Origin: Gracilaria gracilis
Taxonomy: Eukaryota > Rhodophyta > Florideophyceae > Gracilariales > Gracilariaceae
Length of the DNA: 64,000 nt
Direction of reading: 5' to 3'
Assembly: GCA_030374805.1 (NCBI GenBank)
Contig: JARGSG010000197.1
Coordinates: 434,001-498,000, forward strand
Shown here piece after piece: positions 1 to 10,980 of this stretch (positions within the stretch are counted from its first letter, which is position 1; each line of letters begins with the position of its first letter). The position numbers and the translations under genes are program-made. Under the pieces are notes generated by a model. The model made no database searches and was not told the origin of the DNA. It saw only the letters and a program-made list of their open reading frames with translations.

Positions 1-184
1 TACCTTCTCCGCTGTGATCACCGCTTACCCTCCGCTCCTTACAAAGCGCCATGACACACCGCCACGACACACATTTTGATTCATTCTTATTCTCTTTCCG
101 TGCGCTTGGCTTCCTTCCCGCCTCGTTTTTGCTTTTTCACCCAACATTAGTGCTGTCAACATTGCGGGCTTTGCCCAGCGTGTG

Positions 185-1376
185 ATGCGCAGCGTGGAAC
201 CGTCCCCCTCGCTGCTACAGCGACGGTCGCAGCTCGTCCAAGCATTCAAGGCCTCAACCACGTCCATCCACAACTCTTCCCGATCGTCTGATCATGATGT
301 TCGTCCACCTTCAAGTCCTTTTTCGTTCTACTCTGAAATAGATGCAGACTCCATCTCTCGTCCATCGCTGTATGTGCACGAACCGTGCGCCAGGGCTGCA
401 CCGCTAGAAGAATAATATGGACATGAACGGCGTCCTATCGAGCTTCGAGACGAGCTGAAATCTGATCGTTTCGAAGGCTTTTACAACCTTCGTTTATGTT
501 GCTTGCGTTTTGTCTGGCGTTTCTGTTCGTGAGGAATGTTTCGGAGGATGGCTTCGGCGTGTGACCGAGTTCCATTTGATACCACACTTTGTTCAAGCAT
601 GCTGTACGTTCGCTGTTTTTCAATTTGTTACTGCCGTTGCCCTTCTTTGTGGCGTACTTCGTCACCAAGGGTATGCAAACGAGATGGCTTTCCGTGCACC
701 AAACGCTCATTTTGCACGGCTTAAGTTTGTTATTATTCTTCGCTGTGGCCACCAAGTTGCTGTTCCTGGCGCAGGTGAATCCATTGTTCGGATTGATTCA
801 TGGCATGCTGTTCGTGGCGGTAGCGTTCAAGCAGCACAGTTATCGTGCTGACCAACGTGTTGCTGGATGAGGAGACTCACCTTCGTCGTATTCAACGTCA
901 GCGCCAGCAACAACGCGTCAGTGCGTTAAACGAAAACACAACGACAACCACCACCAGCACCACCAAAACCACAACGACGGCGACCACTAGCGCAGTATCA
1001 GATTCTTCGCTGGACTCGCTGGACTCGCAAATTGACTGCAGGCAATATGTTATATTATGAAGTGGCGCCGGTGCTGTCGTACGAAACGAGCTATCCACGC
1101 ACTTACACCCTGCGCGTACGATACGTAGGGTGGTACAGTATGCAGATGGTGGTTTGCATGATAATTCAATACGTTCTGGTGATGCAGTTCTGCGTGCCGA
1201 TCTGGCGGCTAGGACGCGGAACAGACGATGAGCCGCGACTGCTGTAGTACATGGTGAAACTGGCTATACCGTGCTTCTTCATCTGGTTGCTGCTGTTCTT
1301 CGAGTTCTTCCACTGCGCGCTGAACGTGGTGGCGGAGATGACACGGTTCGCGGACCGACAGTTCTACCGGGAGTGG
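185..1376 (+). pseudogene. Truncated MBOAT acyltransferase (SOAT/DGAT1 type) pseudogene
   Basis: The plus strand carries, in several frames, the first half of a membrane-bound O-acyltransferase of the sterol/diacylglycerol acyltransferase branch. From about 185 there is a Ser-rich leader, then at 450-540 a GFYNL-like first membrane segment, at 590-840 two more hydrophobic segments ending in FKQHSY (the family's M-K-x-H-S-Y position), at 845-1050 a Thr/Ser-rich linker, at 1040-1120 the family block APVLSYETSYPR, and at 1251-1372 the block FFHCALNVVAEMTRFADR followed by QFYREW. The last block normally leads to the FYxDWWN catalytic region and several more helices; here it stops dead and ankyrin sequence begins. 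At least three frameshifts (near 530, 843 and 1035) and stops separate the pieces. Live members sit in the ER and esterify sterols or diacylglycerol. Family assignment is firm; whether it was SOAT or DGAT1 is not decided. Confidence 0.75.
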
Positions 1377-3891
1377 TCATTTTTCGTTGAGAACTTTGCT
1401 GAACTCCGGCGCAGATTTCGAAGCTTAAGGCAAGGACGGGAGACGCCTTGTTCACTTGGCTGTCGAGGCAGGCCATGTAAATTGCGTCAAACTGCTTATA
1501 GAACACGATTTTTCTGCCCTTAGTCGTGAGGAAACAGTATCCAACTTGCACTCAGTACTTACTGCGAATGAAAATGGAGAGCATGGGCAGGGAAGTTCAC
1601 AAGAGAAGCAAAGGAAGATAAGAGAGATGACTAAATATGTTGTACGAGAGTGCAACTATCCCCTCCTGGAGCAGTCGGCGAATGGAGCTTCAGGCGAAAC
1701 TTCTGGCCAAGCAACAGCAGGGGACTCCGAACAAACAGGTGAGACCAATGAGGCCGAAGTCGGTTGTGTACGTCAAGACGCCAGCGACCTCGCAGCGGAA
1801 GTATTCCTTGAGTTGTAATCAGTTTTTCGAGAGTCGTTCCGCGTGTTGTCGGCATTGCGACCTCCAGCTCGTACCAATCGAGATCGAGGGGCCAGTCTCC
1901 TCCATTTAGCTTGCTCGAACGATCTTCCTAACGTTCTTAAGTACTGGTTGAGCTTGGACGAGTTCAAGGATGCAATTGAGCACATGCATGACAGCAGAAA
2001 GACGGCGGTCTTTATGGCGATTAGACATCATTCCTTGGCATGCCTAGACTCACTAGTGAAAGCTGGAGCTCGAGTTCATGCCAAACATATAGAGAACTGG
2101 GCCGCCCTTCATGAAGGTGTGAAGACGAGCGGTTCTCGCGTGGACATCATCGAATATTTGCTTGAGAACTGTGATGTTGACATCAATTCGGTAGACGATG
2201 ATGGCTGGAATCCGCTGCACGTGGCTGCACGATTTGGAACTTCTGAAGCCGTTGACGTGCTTGTCCGAGCAGGATGCAACCTCCACGCCCAAACGGAGGA
2301 CAAAGAAACAGCTGTTCTACTGGCTGGCGCTCAGTCAGGAAGTACGGAGGTTCTTCGAAAGCTTTTGTCTTACGGTGCCAAGATCAACCTGAACCGCAAT
2401 ACGGCTCTAACACCAACCAGACTTATCTTTGGCAGAAAGGATTTTGACCAGTTGTGCATACTTTTGGATCATCTTAATAATATGGATGCAGATGACCGAC
2501 AGGAAGCGCTGGATCTCGAGTTGCCATCTGATGCGGGAAACACCCTCCCACATCACTGCGTGATCGAAAGGCAAATCAAATCCACACGTAAGTTGATGGC
2601 GCATGGTGCCGATTCAAACAAGACTAACCGAGACGGAGTGGCACCCCTACACTTGGCATGCAGCAACGGCTTATCAGATATGACTCGAGTACTCTTAGAA
2701 AGAAGAGCAAATGCCAATGTTGTTCGCGGTGACGGTCTCACTCCACTTCACATTGCCTGTGACAGTGGTAATGAAGAAGTGGCACGAATTTTACTGGAGC
2801 ACAGCTGCGATGTTGATAAACTGGTTCTTCAAGGTGGTAGGTACAGTGGCTTCACCCCTATGATGTTCGCAGCCAGCCTGAGCAATGCGGAAATTATTGG
2901 GGTGCTTATCACTACGAATGCATCTTTGGACTTTGCCAAAGGGGATGGATTCACCACTCTCCATTTAGCAGCGTTTAACTGAAATACGACTTTTTGCAAG
3001 CATCTGGTCGAGGGTGGTGCAAATTGCACATTGCCTGACGAGAACGGGTATCTTCCTCTTCAGCTTGCCACTAGACATCAGTATTTTGATGTAGTTAGCA
3101 CTCTCTTGGAAGAAAAGTCGATGCAGACTGCAGTGGGTTCCAGGGGCTGACTGCTCTTCATATTGCTTGCTTTCTTGGGGATGCTAGAATCATTTGGTTA
3201 TTGATAAGGAGCGGCGCAGGTGTTAACAAGGTTAACAAAGACAATGCCACGCCACTTCATATAGCAGTCGTTCGAAAGCAAGGCAGAGTAAGTATGCAGT
3301 TGCCGATAGCCAGTGGAGCTGATCTGGAAATGCTGGATAATGAGAGGGATACACCTTTGCACAACGCATGCTACAACGGTTTATATCAAAATGTTCGCCT
3401 CCTTCTTGGAAGAAGGGCAAAACCTTCTCCAGCGAATGACAAATTGTTCACGCAATTGCACATTTCTGCTGAATCAGGAAGAGAAGAAACTGTAGAAGCA
3501 TTGTTCAAATACGGAGCGGATGTCGGTGCACGAGAAACAAATCGCAAGACTCCGTATCGTGTGGCATCAGAACGCGGACATCAAAAGGTGATGACCCCTA
3601 TCTACAGTTCAATGGCAACTTCGCTAAATGAAATAACAGAAGTGGGAGTGTTCGAGGTTCCTGAGGGTGGTAGTTCTTTTGCCAAGACAGATCTTTGTGC
3701 AATATGTGAGAATCAGTTAGAGGAAGGCGAGAAAAAGAAGGAAATTGCGCTGCGTTCATCTGTTTCATGATGAGTGCCTCATGCAGAGGTTTTGAGGTGA
3801 GAATGTGCTCGAACACGACTGATGTCCCGTCTGCAGAAAAACTGTTCTCTCACCTGGAAACGAACCCCAAAAAGACTCCAACGCATCGTAG
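1366..3891 (+). pseudogene. Decayed ankyrin-repeat / RING-H2 protein gene
   Basis: A long array of ankyrin repeats (e.g. GRRLVHLAVEAGHVNCVKLL near 1437, DGVAPLHLACSNGL near 2632, DGLTPLHIACDSGN near 2731, DNATPLHIAVV near 3240) is followed by a RING-H2 finger. The array opens at about 1366 inside a repeat (GHFSLRTLLNSGADFEA), so its 5' end is missing. It is broken: in-frame stops near 1424, 1816 and 2980, a frameshift near 3125, and another after IALR near 3755 that splits the RING finger. Before the shift comes CAIC (3697); after it, in another frame, come CVHLFHDECLMQR (3752-3790) and CPVC (3823), which together give the C-H-H-C...C-C zinc ligands. Live relatives are ankyrin E3 ubiquitin ligases. 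The largest intact piece (1843-2982) encodes about ten repeats and could in principle still be expressed. Confidence 0.75.
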
Positions 3892-5257
3892 ATAAAAGCA
3901 CAACGTAACCACGACGTTCGGAATATGGTAATGTTCTTCTGAGATGCGGAGGCGGCGTAGACGTGATAACTACCATGGGCCAGATTCCCATGAGACCAAT
4001 CGACCCACATCGGAGGATCTTCGGGATTGTGCGCTTGTCTCATCGCTGGCTGCTGGATGCTGGATTGATGTGAATGGCTCCCGATACTGGTCAGCAGCAT
4101 GCGAGCTACATACTGCCTTTCGAATACATGGAACGTCATGAGACAGACGATGACTGGGAAATGCCAGCAAGAACTGGAAAGATGTGAGATGAAGGCACGC
4201 CGAGTACTCAGGCCGGGCTTCGCCTGAACGCAAAGAAGATTGCTAAATTATGTAAGCAACTTCTATTTACGTGTGCCTAGTACCGCGTGAAGAGAAGCGC
4301 TACAGTTACGCTAGAAAACCTTTCCAACGCGCCGAATGACGCAGTAGATGTTTCGTTTTGGTTCCGAAGTACCACGGCGTTGTTAAATGTGCTCTCAGGT
4401 CATACTTGGGAAGGGCAACTCTTGCTGTCCTTAGACACACATCCCATTCTCCTCGTGGGGTACGAACGGAGCGCATGCGTGCATTGAAGTGCGGCGGCAG
4501 TAATACGAAACTGGAAATACAGGGCGTGGAAACTGGGAACATGTACGATGTCGAGGATGGAGAAGCCATGACAAGGGCATGGCGTTGTAGTAGAGCGCTT
4601 CATAGGCCTGTAAGGTGTACATGAGACAAACATCGCTGCGACCATCACGACTGATCGTGACCATGGTGAAACGCAGTGGAGCCGAGCAAGCGATAAGATC
4701 GCCTTCCGCGCTAGGTTGTATGGGTTGCGACAGTTTTGGTCCGGGTCGTCGGCACCGACAGAGCGATTGGAAGAGTTGCGGCTTTTGCTGCTGCCGCTGT
4801 TGGAGGGAGGGCAGCGCTAGCGTGGCGAGGGGAAATGAGAGCAGCGTGAGACGCTTTGAGAAGACATGAAGGTGGGAGCGTTTGGTGCGCGGGCGCTTTG
4901 ATTGCAGCGCGTATGATTCATACGCAGACGATTAAAAGCGGACGGAATGCTTCCTTTTCCTCACTTGTATCCAAGCTCCATCGATTTTGTATCCGTAGCA
5001 GTTTCTATCAAACACACGTAAAAAGTGTATCGATCCTTTGTCAGGCGTTTCTGTATCCAAATGATATCGACGCAGAACGTATATCAACACTGTACTAAAA
5101 CTTTATCCAAAAACATAACTCGCTCAGAGCTATATCAAGTTATATCAGTTCTTTACACCCCTCTTTGATCCCGAATTGCAGTTTATAATAAAACTGTATC
5201 TGAAATTTATGAAATATGTATCTAAAAAGCATTATTTATATCAAATCTATATCAGAA
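3892..5257. other. Gene-free stretch
   Basis: I see no supported gene. The right part (from about 4970) turns AT-rich and is full of TATC/GATA words; it is listed separately as a repeat-like tract. Confidence 0.5.
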
Positions 5258-5275
5258 CTATATCTCCCGATACAA
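4970..5275. repeat. AT-rich tract with recurrent GTATC / TATATC words
   Basis: The words GTATCC, GTATCG, TATATCA, TTATCC and TATCTCC recur every 10-30 bases for about 300 bases, in marked contrast to the GC-rich surroundings. The tract ends exactly where the DUF6818 pseudogene's 3' end lies. It could be a decayed tandem repeat or the AT-rich end of the mobile element that carried that gene. Confidence 0.35.
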
Positions 5276-6198
5276 CTGGGTACGCCTCCTGGCCTCCTCC
5301 CTTACCTCCATTAGATAAGACCGCTCCTCCTCCCGTCGCCTGGATTCTGCCTCTCGCTTCGCAGCCTGTCGTTCAAATTCTGCTTGTCGCCGTGCCTTAT
5401 CTTGTATCATGGTCATTTGCATGAGCTGCATGATTGATTGAACGTCTTGCATGCCTTGCCTCGGTAGCGGGAGCTTACGGCGGACTAGTGGTCGTGGCAA
5501 TGGGGTGTGCCCGGGCGAGAATGTCGGACTCCCTGACCCAGGTGTCCCTACCTGCCGTTTTCCGGGTTGTAGCTTTCCGTCCTCCTCTCCGTTTGCTCGC
5601 CGAGCTCCGTGGCCATCGGGGGAGCCCGCCGGCATCTATAGGTTCTCTGTGTACTCCTCGTCCAATTCGGCCCCATCTCCTAGATCCGCACGCGCAGTCA
5701 TTTCCTCTCGCACGGCCTTGGCCCTTAGAATGTAGTTAGGAATTGTCGGATCACCCGTTGGCGCTGGGGTGCGGCAAATTGCGGAGAATATATGTCTGAT
5801 GTTCTCTGCTGCATTAGAAACCTCGTCAAGTGATGTCGTGCTACCATTTCCCACTCTTGCCTTCCCAACGGCAAGTACTCTTCCGGCAATTCCAGTAAAT
5901 TCTCCGCCTCGCTGAGCAAAAAACCGCTACCTCTTCTACTTGCAGCATGGTGCCCAGTTGCCCTCTTCGCAGTCTTCCGTTTCAGCGACTTTGCTGCAAC
6001 AGGCAACTCGACAACGTTCTGTTGAATACGTCCTGAAGGAGGCGTCTCAACGACGGCAATGTCATTGGGAGTCGGTGGCAAACTATTGCAATCATGTGCT
6101 TCGTTAGGCAGAGTATTCGATTCTCTTGCCGAAGGCACTGTGGTGCACTGCCGATTGTCGATCAGCTCATTCGGTGGGAGTCTGTTATTTTCAGACAT
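5258..6198 (-). pseudogene. DUF6818 (Myb/SANT-like) protein, frameshifted
   Basis: Read from 6198 downward, an N-terminal disordered region of about 95 residues leads into the DUF6818 DNA-binding fold: RRGSGFLLSEAENLLEL, then LPLGRQEWEMVARHH. The conserved T-G-D-P-x-x-P block followed by an ILRAKAV helix appears only in a second frame (5636-5854), and a Gln/Arg/Glu-rich coiled coil with RRQAEFERQAAKREAESR follows in a third frame (5258-5635). Two frameshifts therefore break the gene, near 5780 and near 5640. The DUF6818 family is found in fungi, oomycetes and algae; I infer DNA binding from its SANT-like helices. A paralogue that is still open lies at 8373 on the other strand. Its coiled coil suggests dimerisation. 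It could be a transposon-derived accessory gene, since a Harbinger-like transposase lies 6 kb away. Confidence 0.65.
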
Positions 6199-6199
6199 A

Positions 6200-7350
6200 A
6201 CCAGAACGGCAACGAGCGAAAACCCCGGACAGCAGGGCCACGGGAAGGCCTTCTATGCGTAGAGCGCTTTCTACAGGTGGTTGTGGGTTGGGTAGATCGG
6301 CAGAACGGGAGTGTACAGATGGTGTGGTACAATAGAGCGGCGGAGCGGCAGAACAAATCGGCGGGACGATAGGAAAGGGCGGTAGAGCGGCAGCTTGGAA
6401 TGGGAAGGTGGAGAGTGGAGCAATTGGACCAGGAGACGGAGCCACAATGTGGAAGGTTAGAGCGGCGACGCTGGGGCTTGGTGTTGAGAATGGGGGAGGG
6501 TGAGGTAAGGACCTGATTGAAGTACCAGCGCGGGAGAACGCTGGCGCCGGGAAGGGGTGGCGCAAAGAACCAGAGTTGAATAGTGACAGAACAGATCGGC
6601 GACCCGTGTGGAGGGAAGCATTCACGAGGGAGAACGGGTGAGACCGGGGTGCTGTGCAGAATGGAGAGCCGTGGCGGGAGTGGAAGCAGAACGGGGGCGT
6701 TGAGGGGAAGAGAGTGGTGACCGGTGGGGGGGACAGAGCGGCGGTGATGGCGGTGGCGGAGGGAAAGCGGTGGCGTTCTAAGGAATGATCAGAGCGGTGG
6801 TGGTGAGAGGGAAAGCGAACGCAGAGCGGTTGCAGTGACAAGATGCAGATGGGTGGCTGTGAGGGGGCTAAGAACGGTGGCGGTGAGGGGGGCGAGAACG
6901 GCCACACTGTGGTGAGGCAATGCGGTGGCGTTGGAGGGCGAAAACGGTGGCACTGAGGTGTGGCAAGGCGGTGGGAATAGTGGGGCAGGGCTTTTGCCTT
7001 AGGGGCCGGACCGGTGGCGTTCAGCGGGCGAAATGCGCTGGCGGTAAAAGAGCAGAAGGTGGCCAAAACAGTGTCGGTGAGTGGGGCAGAGCCGAGGCGG
7101 TGAGGAGATCCAGAGCAGTGGTGGTGAAGGATGTGAGCGGTTGTGGTGGGGCGAGATAAGAGCGGCGTTGGTCGAAAGGAGGGGGCAAACCGGTGTTAGT
7201 GTCTCAAAGCGAACCCCGGGGGGAACGGGTTCCAAGGAGAGACAAGCAACGTGGTTGATAGAGCGCGGCAGGCGCGCCGAGGAGCGCCGGCAGTGGGATG
7301 TGGTGGCACGGAGAAGCCGGGAAGCGGTGTAAGAAAGTAAATTGGAGGCA
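6200..7350 (+). repeat. Degenerate GC-rich minisatellite-like field (GAGCGG / GAACGG words)
   Basis: For over a kilobase the plus strand is strongly purine/G-rich and built from variants of agagcggcgg, gaacggtggc and gagcggtggtggtgagg, spaced irregularly at roughly 20-40 bases. The reverse strand therefore yields long Pro/Ser/His-rich frames that have no domain and look like low-complexity artefacts. The strand asymmetry (G on plus, C on minus) is sustained from about 6290 to 7200. It looks like an old tandem repeat that has diverged. Confidence 0.5.
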
Positions 7351-8372
7351 GAAATGGGCAAAGCGGTAACTCGGGGTGGCAGACGAGCCACTTTGTTTTC
7401 GCGAGGGCAGCATGACCGTTGCGAGTTATCCTGACAAGTCACGTTAATTCTTGTATCCTTAATAATGGCATGTTCAGGGCAGCTGCGTGAAGGAGATTTT
7501 GCTTGTTTACGAGGCGGTTGTTGGAGCGTGGTGGATCGGAGAAACGCGAAGAAAATGGTAGAGAAGTGAGGTTGAAAAGTAAGAGGCGTTTGTCGGACAA
7601 AGAGGAGAAGCACACTGGACGTTAGAATTGAGAAGTGGTGGTGCTGAGGAGCGTAGTGTGAACGTGGGGCGGCAGAGGTGCGGACGATGCGCTGTTCGTT
7701 TGGGGCGGTTCTGCCAGCCGTAAAGAACCGTTGATACGCGACAACTTTTGCCGTGGATGCAAAAACGGGAAATTGTTGAAACCTGGTGAAATTCGCTCGG
7801 TTTTTTTCTCTTTATTTTGTTTGCGACTGGAAGTGTGGTTGCTTCCATGAGGGTTGCTCATGGAAGCATGGAAGCCAACCTGGAAGATGGAGACGCCAAA
7901 AACACAACCGAACACGTTTATATCACAAACTGCGCCGTAGTATTTTGCATTTTGTGATTTCCGGAGTCGCCCAATATCTGCGTAGTACACCATACGATGC
8001 CCACATGTCCTTTCTTCGATGAGCCTTCCGACACCAGCGCTACAGCTTGTCTTAAGACATGGACGCCGCTTTTCCATTCTGACATAACATTAGGTCACAG
8101 TGCGTCGATTCCCCACCCCCCAGTGGGTCCATCCGAGAAATGCTACTTGTACCAGTTCATCTAAATTGGAGGCTCCCCTTGCCAAGAGACAGCGCCAATA
8201 GGTTACAACTGCAAGAGTGTAAGAAAATCGTTTCTTCCTCAAGTATGCAGACAAGTAGTATAACTATTTTATGGCCATGCTTTCCTTTGGAAACATGGCC
8301 TGTTTTGGTTACCTTCTCAACGAAAACACACAAGTTCAGACTTGGTACTGATTAAAGGGATTAATAGAGAAC
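7351..8372. other. Gene-free stretch upstream of the intact DUF6818 gene
   Basis: I find no supported gene. A minus-strand frame at about 7622-8077 is open but shows no domain. The 300 bases before 8373 would hold the promoter of the DUF6818 gene; no clear TATA box is visible. Confidence 0.4.
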
Positions 8373-9203
8373 ATGAAGCGCTCTCGCATGGCAATTGAAG
8401 CAATTCTGCACAACGACGGCACGAACTTCGAGCATGCTGAACCAAGCAGTAGCAATACAAGCCAAACCAACCCCGAAGCTACAAGCTTAAATAATGGTCG
8501 AGCACAAAATGAAGATTCACCTCAAGCTAAGAAGAAGAAAGGAAGTCGAACAGGGGCTCCCAATTACACCGCTGAAGGAACCAACAACCTTATAGACATA
8601 GTTGAACGAATCGAACCAATTGGTCACAATATGTGGACCCTTGTTACGCAAGAATACAACCGTTATGCCGAAGCCAATGACAAACGAGTCCGAAGAACTC
8701 AAAGCCTTCATCGAAAGTTCGACAAATTGCTGTACTATCCCAAGGAAACATGTGACCCGAGCTGCCCCCCTGACGTACGACGTGCGAAACGAATACAGAA
8801 CTACATATTAGCCACGTTCAACGCTCAAATATTCAACAGTAATCTTGAGAAACCCGGAGAACCCGTTCAAGACCCTGAGCCACTTACGCCTTCGCAAAGC
8901 AACGACAGTTCGAAACCTGATAAGAATGCTACGATGGGTAATGAGCCGCCGCCAAGAAGACATCATTCCGCAAGTAGGTCCAGAATACCCGTCCACCAAG
9001 CCTATTCCAGAACTTTCGAAGTATATATATCCAACAGTATTCACGAAATGTCTCGTTGCATTCGAGATCTGACAGAAGCCCAGCTTAAAGAAACGAAGAA
9101 AAATCGTCAGCAAGAGAGAAGAGATATGGAAAAGTTAGTTGTGGATACTATTTTGCGTACCATGCAGCAGCAAGGTGGTGTTCATAATCATGAAACGTCA
9201 TAG
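8373..9203 (+). CDS. DUF6818 (Myb/SANT-like DNA-binding) protein
   Basis: A 276-residue protein. Residues 1-55 are polar and disordered with a Lys-rich patch (KKKKGSR) before the domain. Residues about 60-150 form the DUF6818 module: APNYTAEGTNNLIDIVERIE, then the PIGHNMW helix, RTQSLHRKFDKL, and TCDPSCPPDVRRAKRI, the family's P-T-G-D-P-x-C-P-P-x-V-R-R-A-K-R-I signature. The C-terminal third (from about 205) is a charged amphipathic helix (EAQLKETKKNRQQERRDMEK), likely a coiled coil. Nothing is truncated and the start is the first ATG after a stop. It resembles the broken minus-strand copy at 5258-6198. Its place in a debris-rich region beside a Harbinger-like transposase remnant suggests descent from the Myb-like second gene of such elements; that link is inference. 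Whether it is a working host gene or a surviving transposon gene cannot be told here. Confidence 0.7.
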   Translation: MKRSRMAIEAILHNDGTNFEHAEPSSSNTSQTNPEATSLNNGRAQNEDSPQAKKKKGSRTGAPNYTAEGTNNLIDIVERIEPIGHNMWTLVTQEYNRYAEANDKRVRRTQSLHRKFDKLLYYPKETCDPSCPPDVRRAKRIQNYILATFNAQIFNSNLEKPGEPVQDPEPLTPSQSNDSSKPDKNATMGNEPPPRRHHSASRSRIPVHQAYSRTFEVYISNSIHEMSRCIRDLTEAQLKETKKNRQQERRDMEKLVVDTILRTMQQQGGVHNHETS

Positions 9204-10980
9204 CAAGTTCAACATCAGTCTCTGGCGAAACGCTCAGTTTGCTCTAGCACATCTTCTGATGCAGCGCCCCCAGACAAACATAATTTCGACAAAGCTCCAG
9301 TGCGAGCCTCGGCGGCCATTTCAAGTGGCGTATAGATTACTTCTCGGCAATGCAGTGCGTGGCAGACAAACTGGCAGGCGGCGCGGCGGCGGTGACGGTG
9401 GTGTAGTTCACAGGGTGGCGGTGGCGGTGGTCCGGTTCACATGGCAGCGTGTTGCGGCATGTGTGCGTACATCCATGTTGCTCCATGGTGGCGACGCTGG
9501 AACACACAGCCAGCAACGAGTAGGAGCGCACGACGCCAGTGTGAGTGGCGTTGATCTGCATGGGCCGTGCAACACAGTGGTGGAGGGTTGAGCAGCCGGC
9601 GCCTGTTCATGCGCGCACGTGGTCATTGGCAAAGCACGTGTACCAACGCTACTTGAGACGTACAAGTGCCGCAGCGCGCTACACCCGGCACCTCATCAGG
9701 CGTCCATCGCCTCCGATCCTTTGTGGTTTTCATTTCTTCTCCTACACGCTTTCCACGCGCCCCCGTAGCAGCAGCAGAATGCAGCCCCCGCCGTTGCAGC
9801 TCGTTGCACCGCTGCAGTCCACACCGTTCATCCCGTCGTCGTCGTGCGTGCAGCGTACTTAGCCTGCGTCGATTCTGGCGCGTTGATCCCCGTCCTCGCC
9901 GCCGATTCGCTCGTTGCCGCCCTCACTGCCGTTCTTCAAGCACCTGCCGCACATCCGATCTTCACCGCCGCTGCTGCCGTCGTCGTCGCGCTGCGTCGCC
10001 ACGTACTCGTCGCCGTCGTCATGCACGTCGCAGTGGTACTTGTGTGCCTCACGGTCGCGCTGAAGCAGCAAGCCATCGCCGCGCTGCGCGCGCCGCGAAA
10101 GTGCCCGCTCATGCTGCCACCGACACCCGCGCGCTCGGCCGCGCAGCCGCGATTCGTGGGAGCCTTGTTTTCGGACGCGTACATCAAGTCGCACCTCGTG
10201 TTCCTCTATGACGAGGGCTGCGCCGGCTCGCTGCTGTCCGCGCGCTGGGCCGCCACCACCGTGCTCTGTCTGTTCAAGCCCACATACAAGGCGTACGTCT
10301 CCGGCCAGACCTCCAGCTCCCGCACGCTGGTGTCCATCACGGCGGCTGCCTGGAGATCCAGCGCTACAAACGCACGGACTGGCCACGGTTGACGACCTGC
10401 GCAGGGTGTAGAAGACGTGTGGCTTCTCTTACAGCGTCTTCGCCTCGCCCTCGCACAGCTCGGTGTAGCGCTGGCGGCGCCTCGTCCTCATCGGGGGGCG
10501 TCGGCGTCGGCGGGGAGGGCGACGTTTGCGGCGATTCTGCGGGCCAGCGCGGGCAGGCGGACCCGGTCATCTTGGCCAGCCAGTGCGCCGTAGTGCGCAG
10601 CGTGAGCTGCAGCGTGTGTGAGATGGTTCGTGGCAGAAACAGCAGCGACGGCATGGCGTACATGCCGTCGTGGATCGCTATCTCACCGACGCGCCGCCAG
10701 TGCCCGCCGCCGCCGCCGCTACGTCGCCAGCAGCCACTTGCACGCGCTGCGTCGCTGCTTTCCGCGCGCGCCGCGTTTCAGCGCCATCTCTCAAAGCGGC
10801 GCGCGCTGGAAGCCAAACAGCGACGCGGGTACGCCCCGCGTCGCACATGTGGCCACTGTGTGCGCCAGCGTCGTACACGGCGCCACCGTGTGATGCGCGC
10901 CGCGGCTGTGTGAACGGGCGGAAAGCGCGCGCACAGTTCACTATGGAGGCAACTGTGGTGGGGGCTCTCACACAGATTTC
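9204..10980. other. GC-rich stretch without a recognised gene
   Basis: Very GC-rich DNA with open frames on both strands, as expected by chance at this composition. One plus-strand frame, 9844-10392, has hydrophobic Ala/Val-rich segments and a better-looking tail (FSDAYIKSHLVFLYDEGC, near 10170-10225), which may be a remnant of a membrane protein. I could not identify it. Confidence 0.3.

Noticed and set aside
6191-7613. Long Pro/Ser-rich minus-strand frames in the repeat field
   Set aside because: They arise from translating the degenerate GAGCGG/GAACGG repeat; no start context, no domain.
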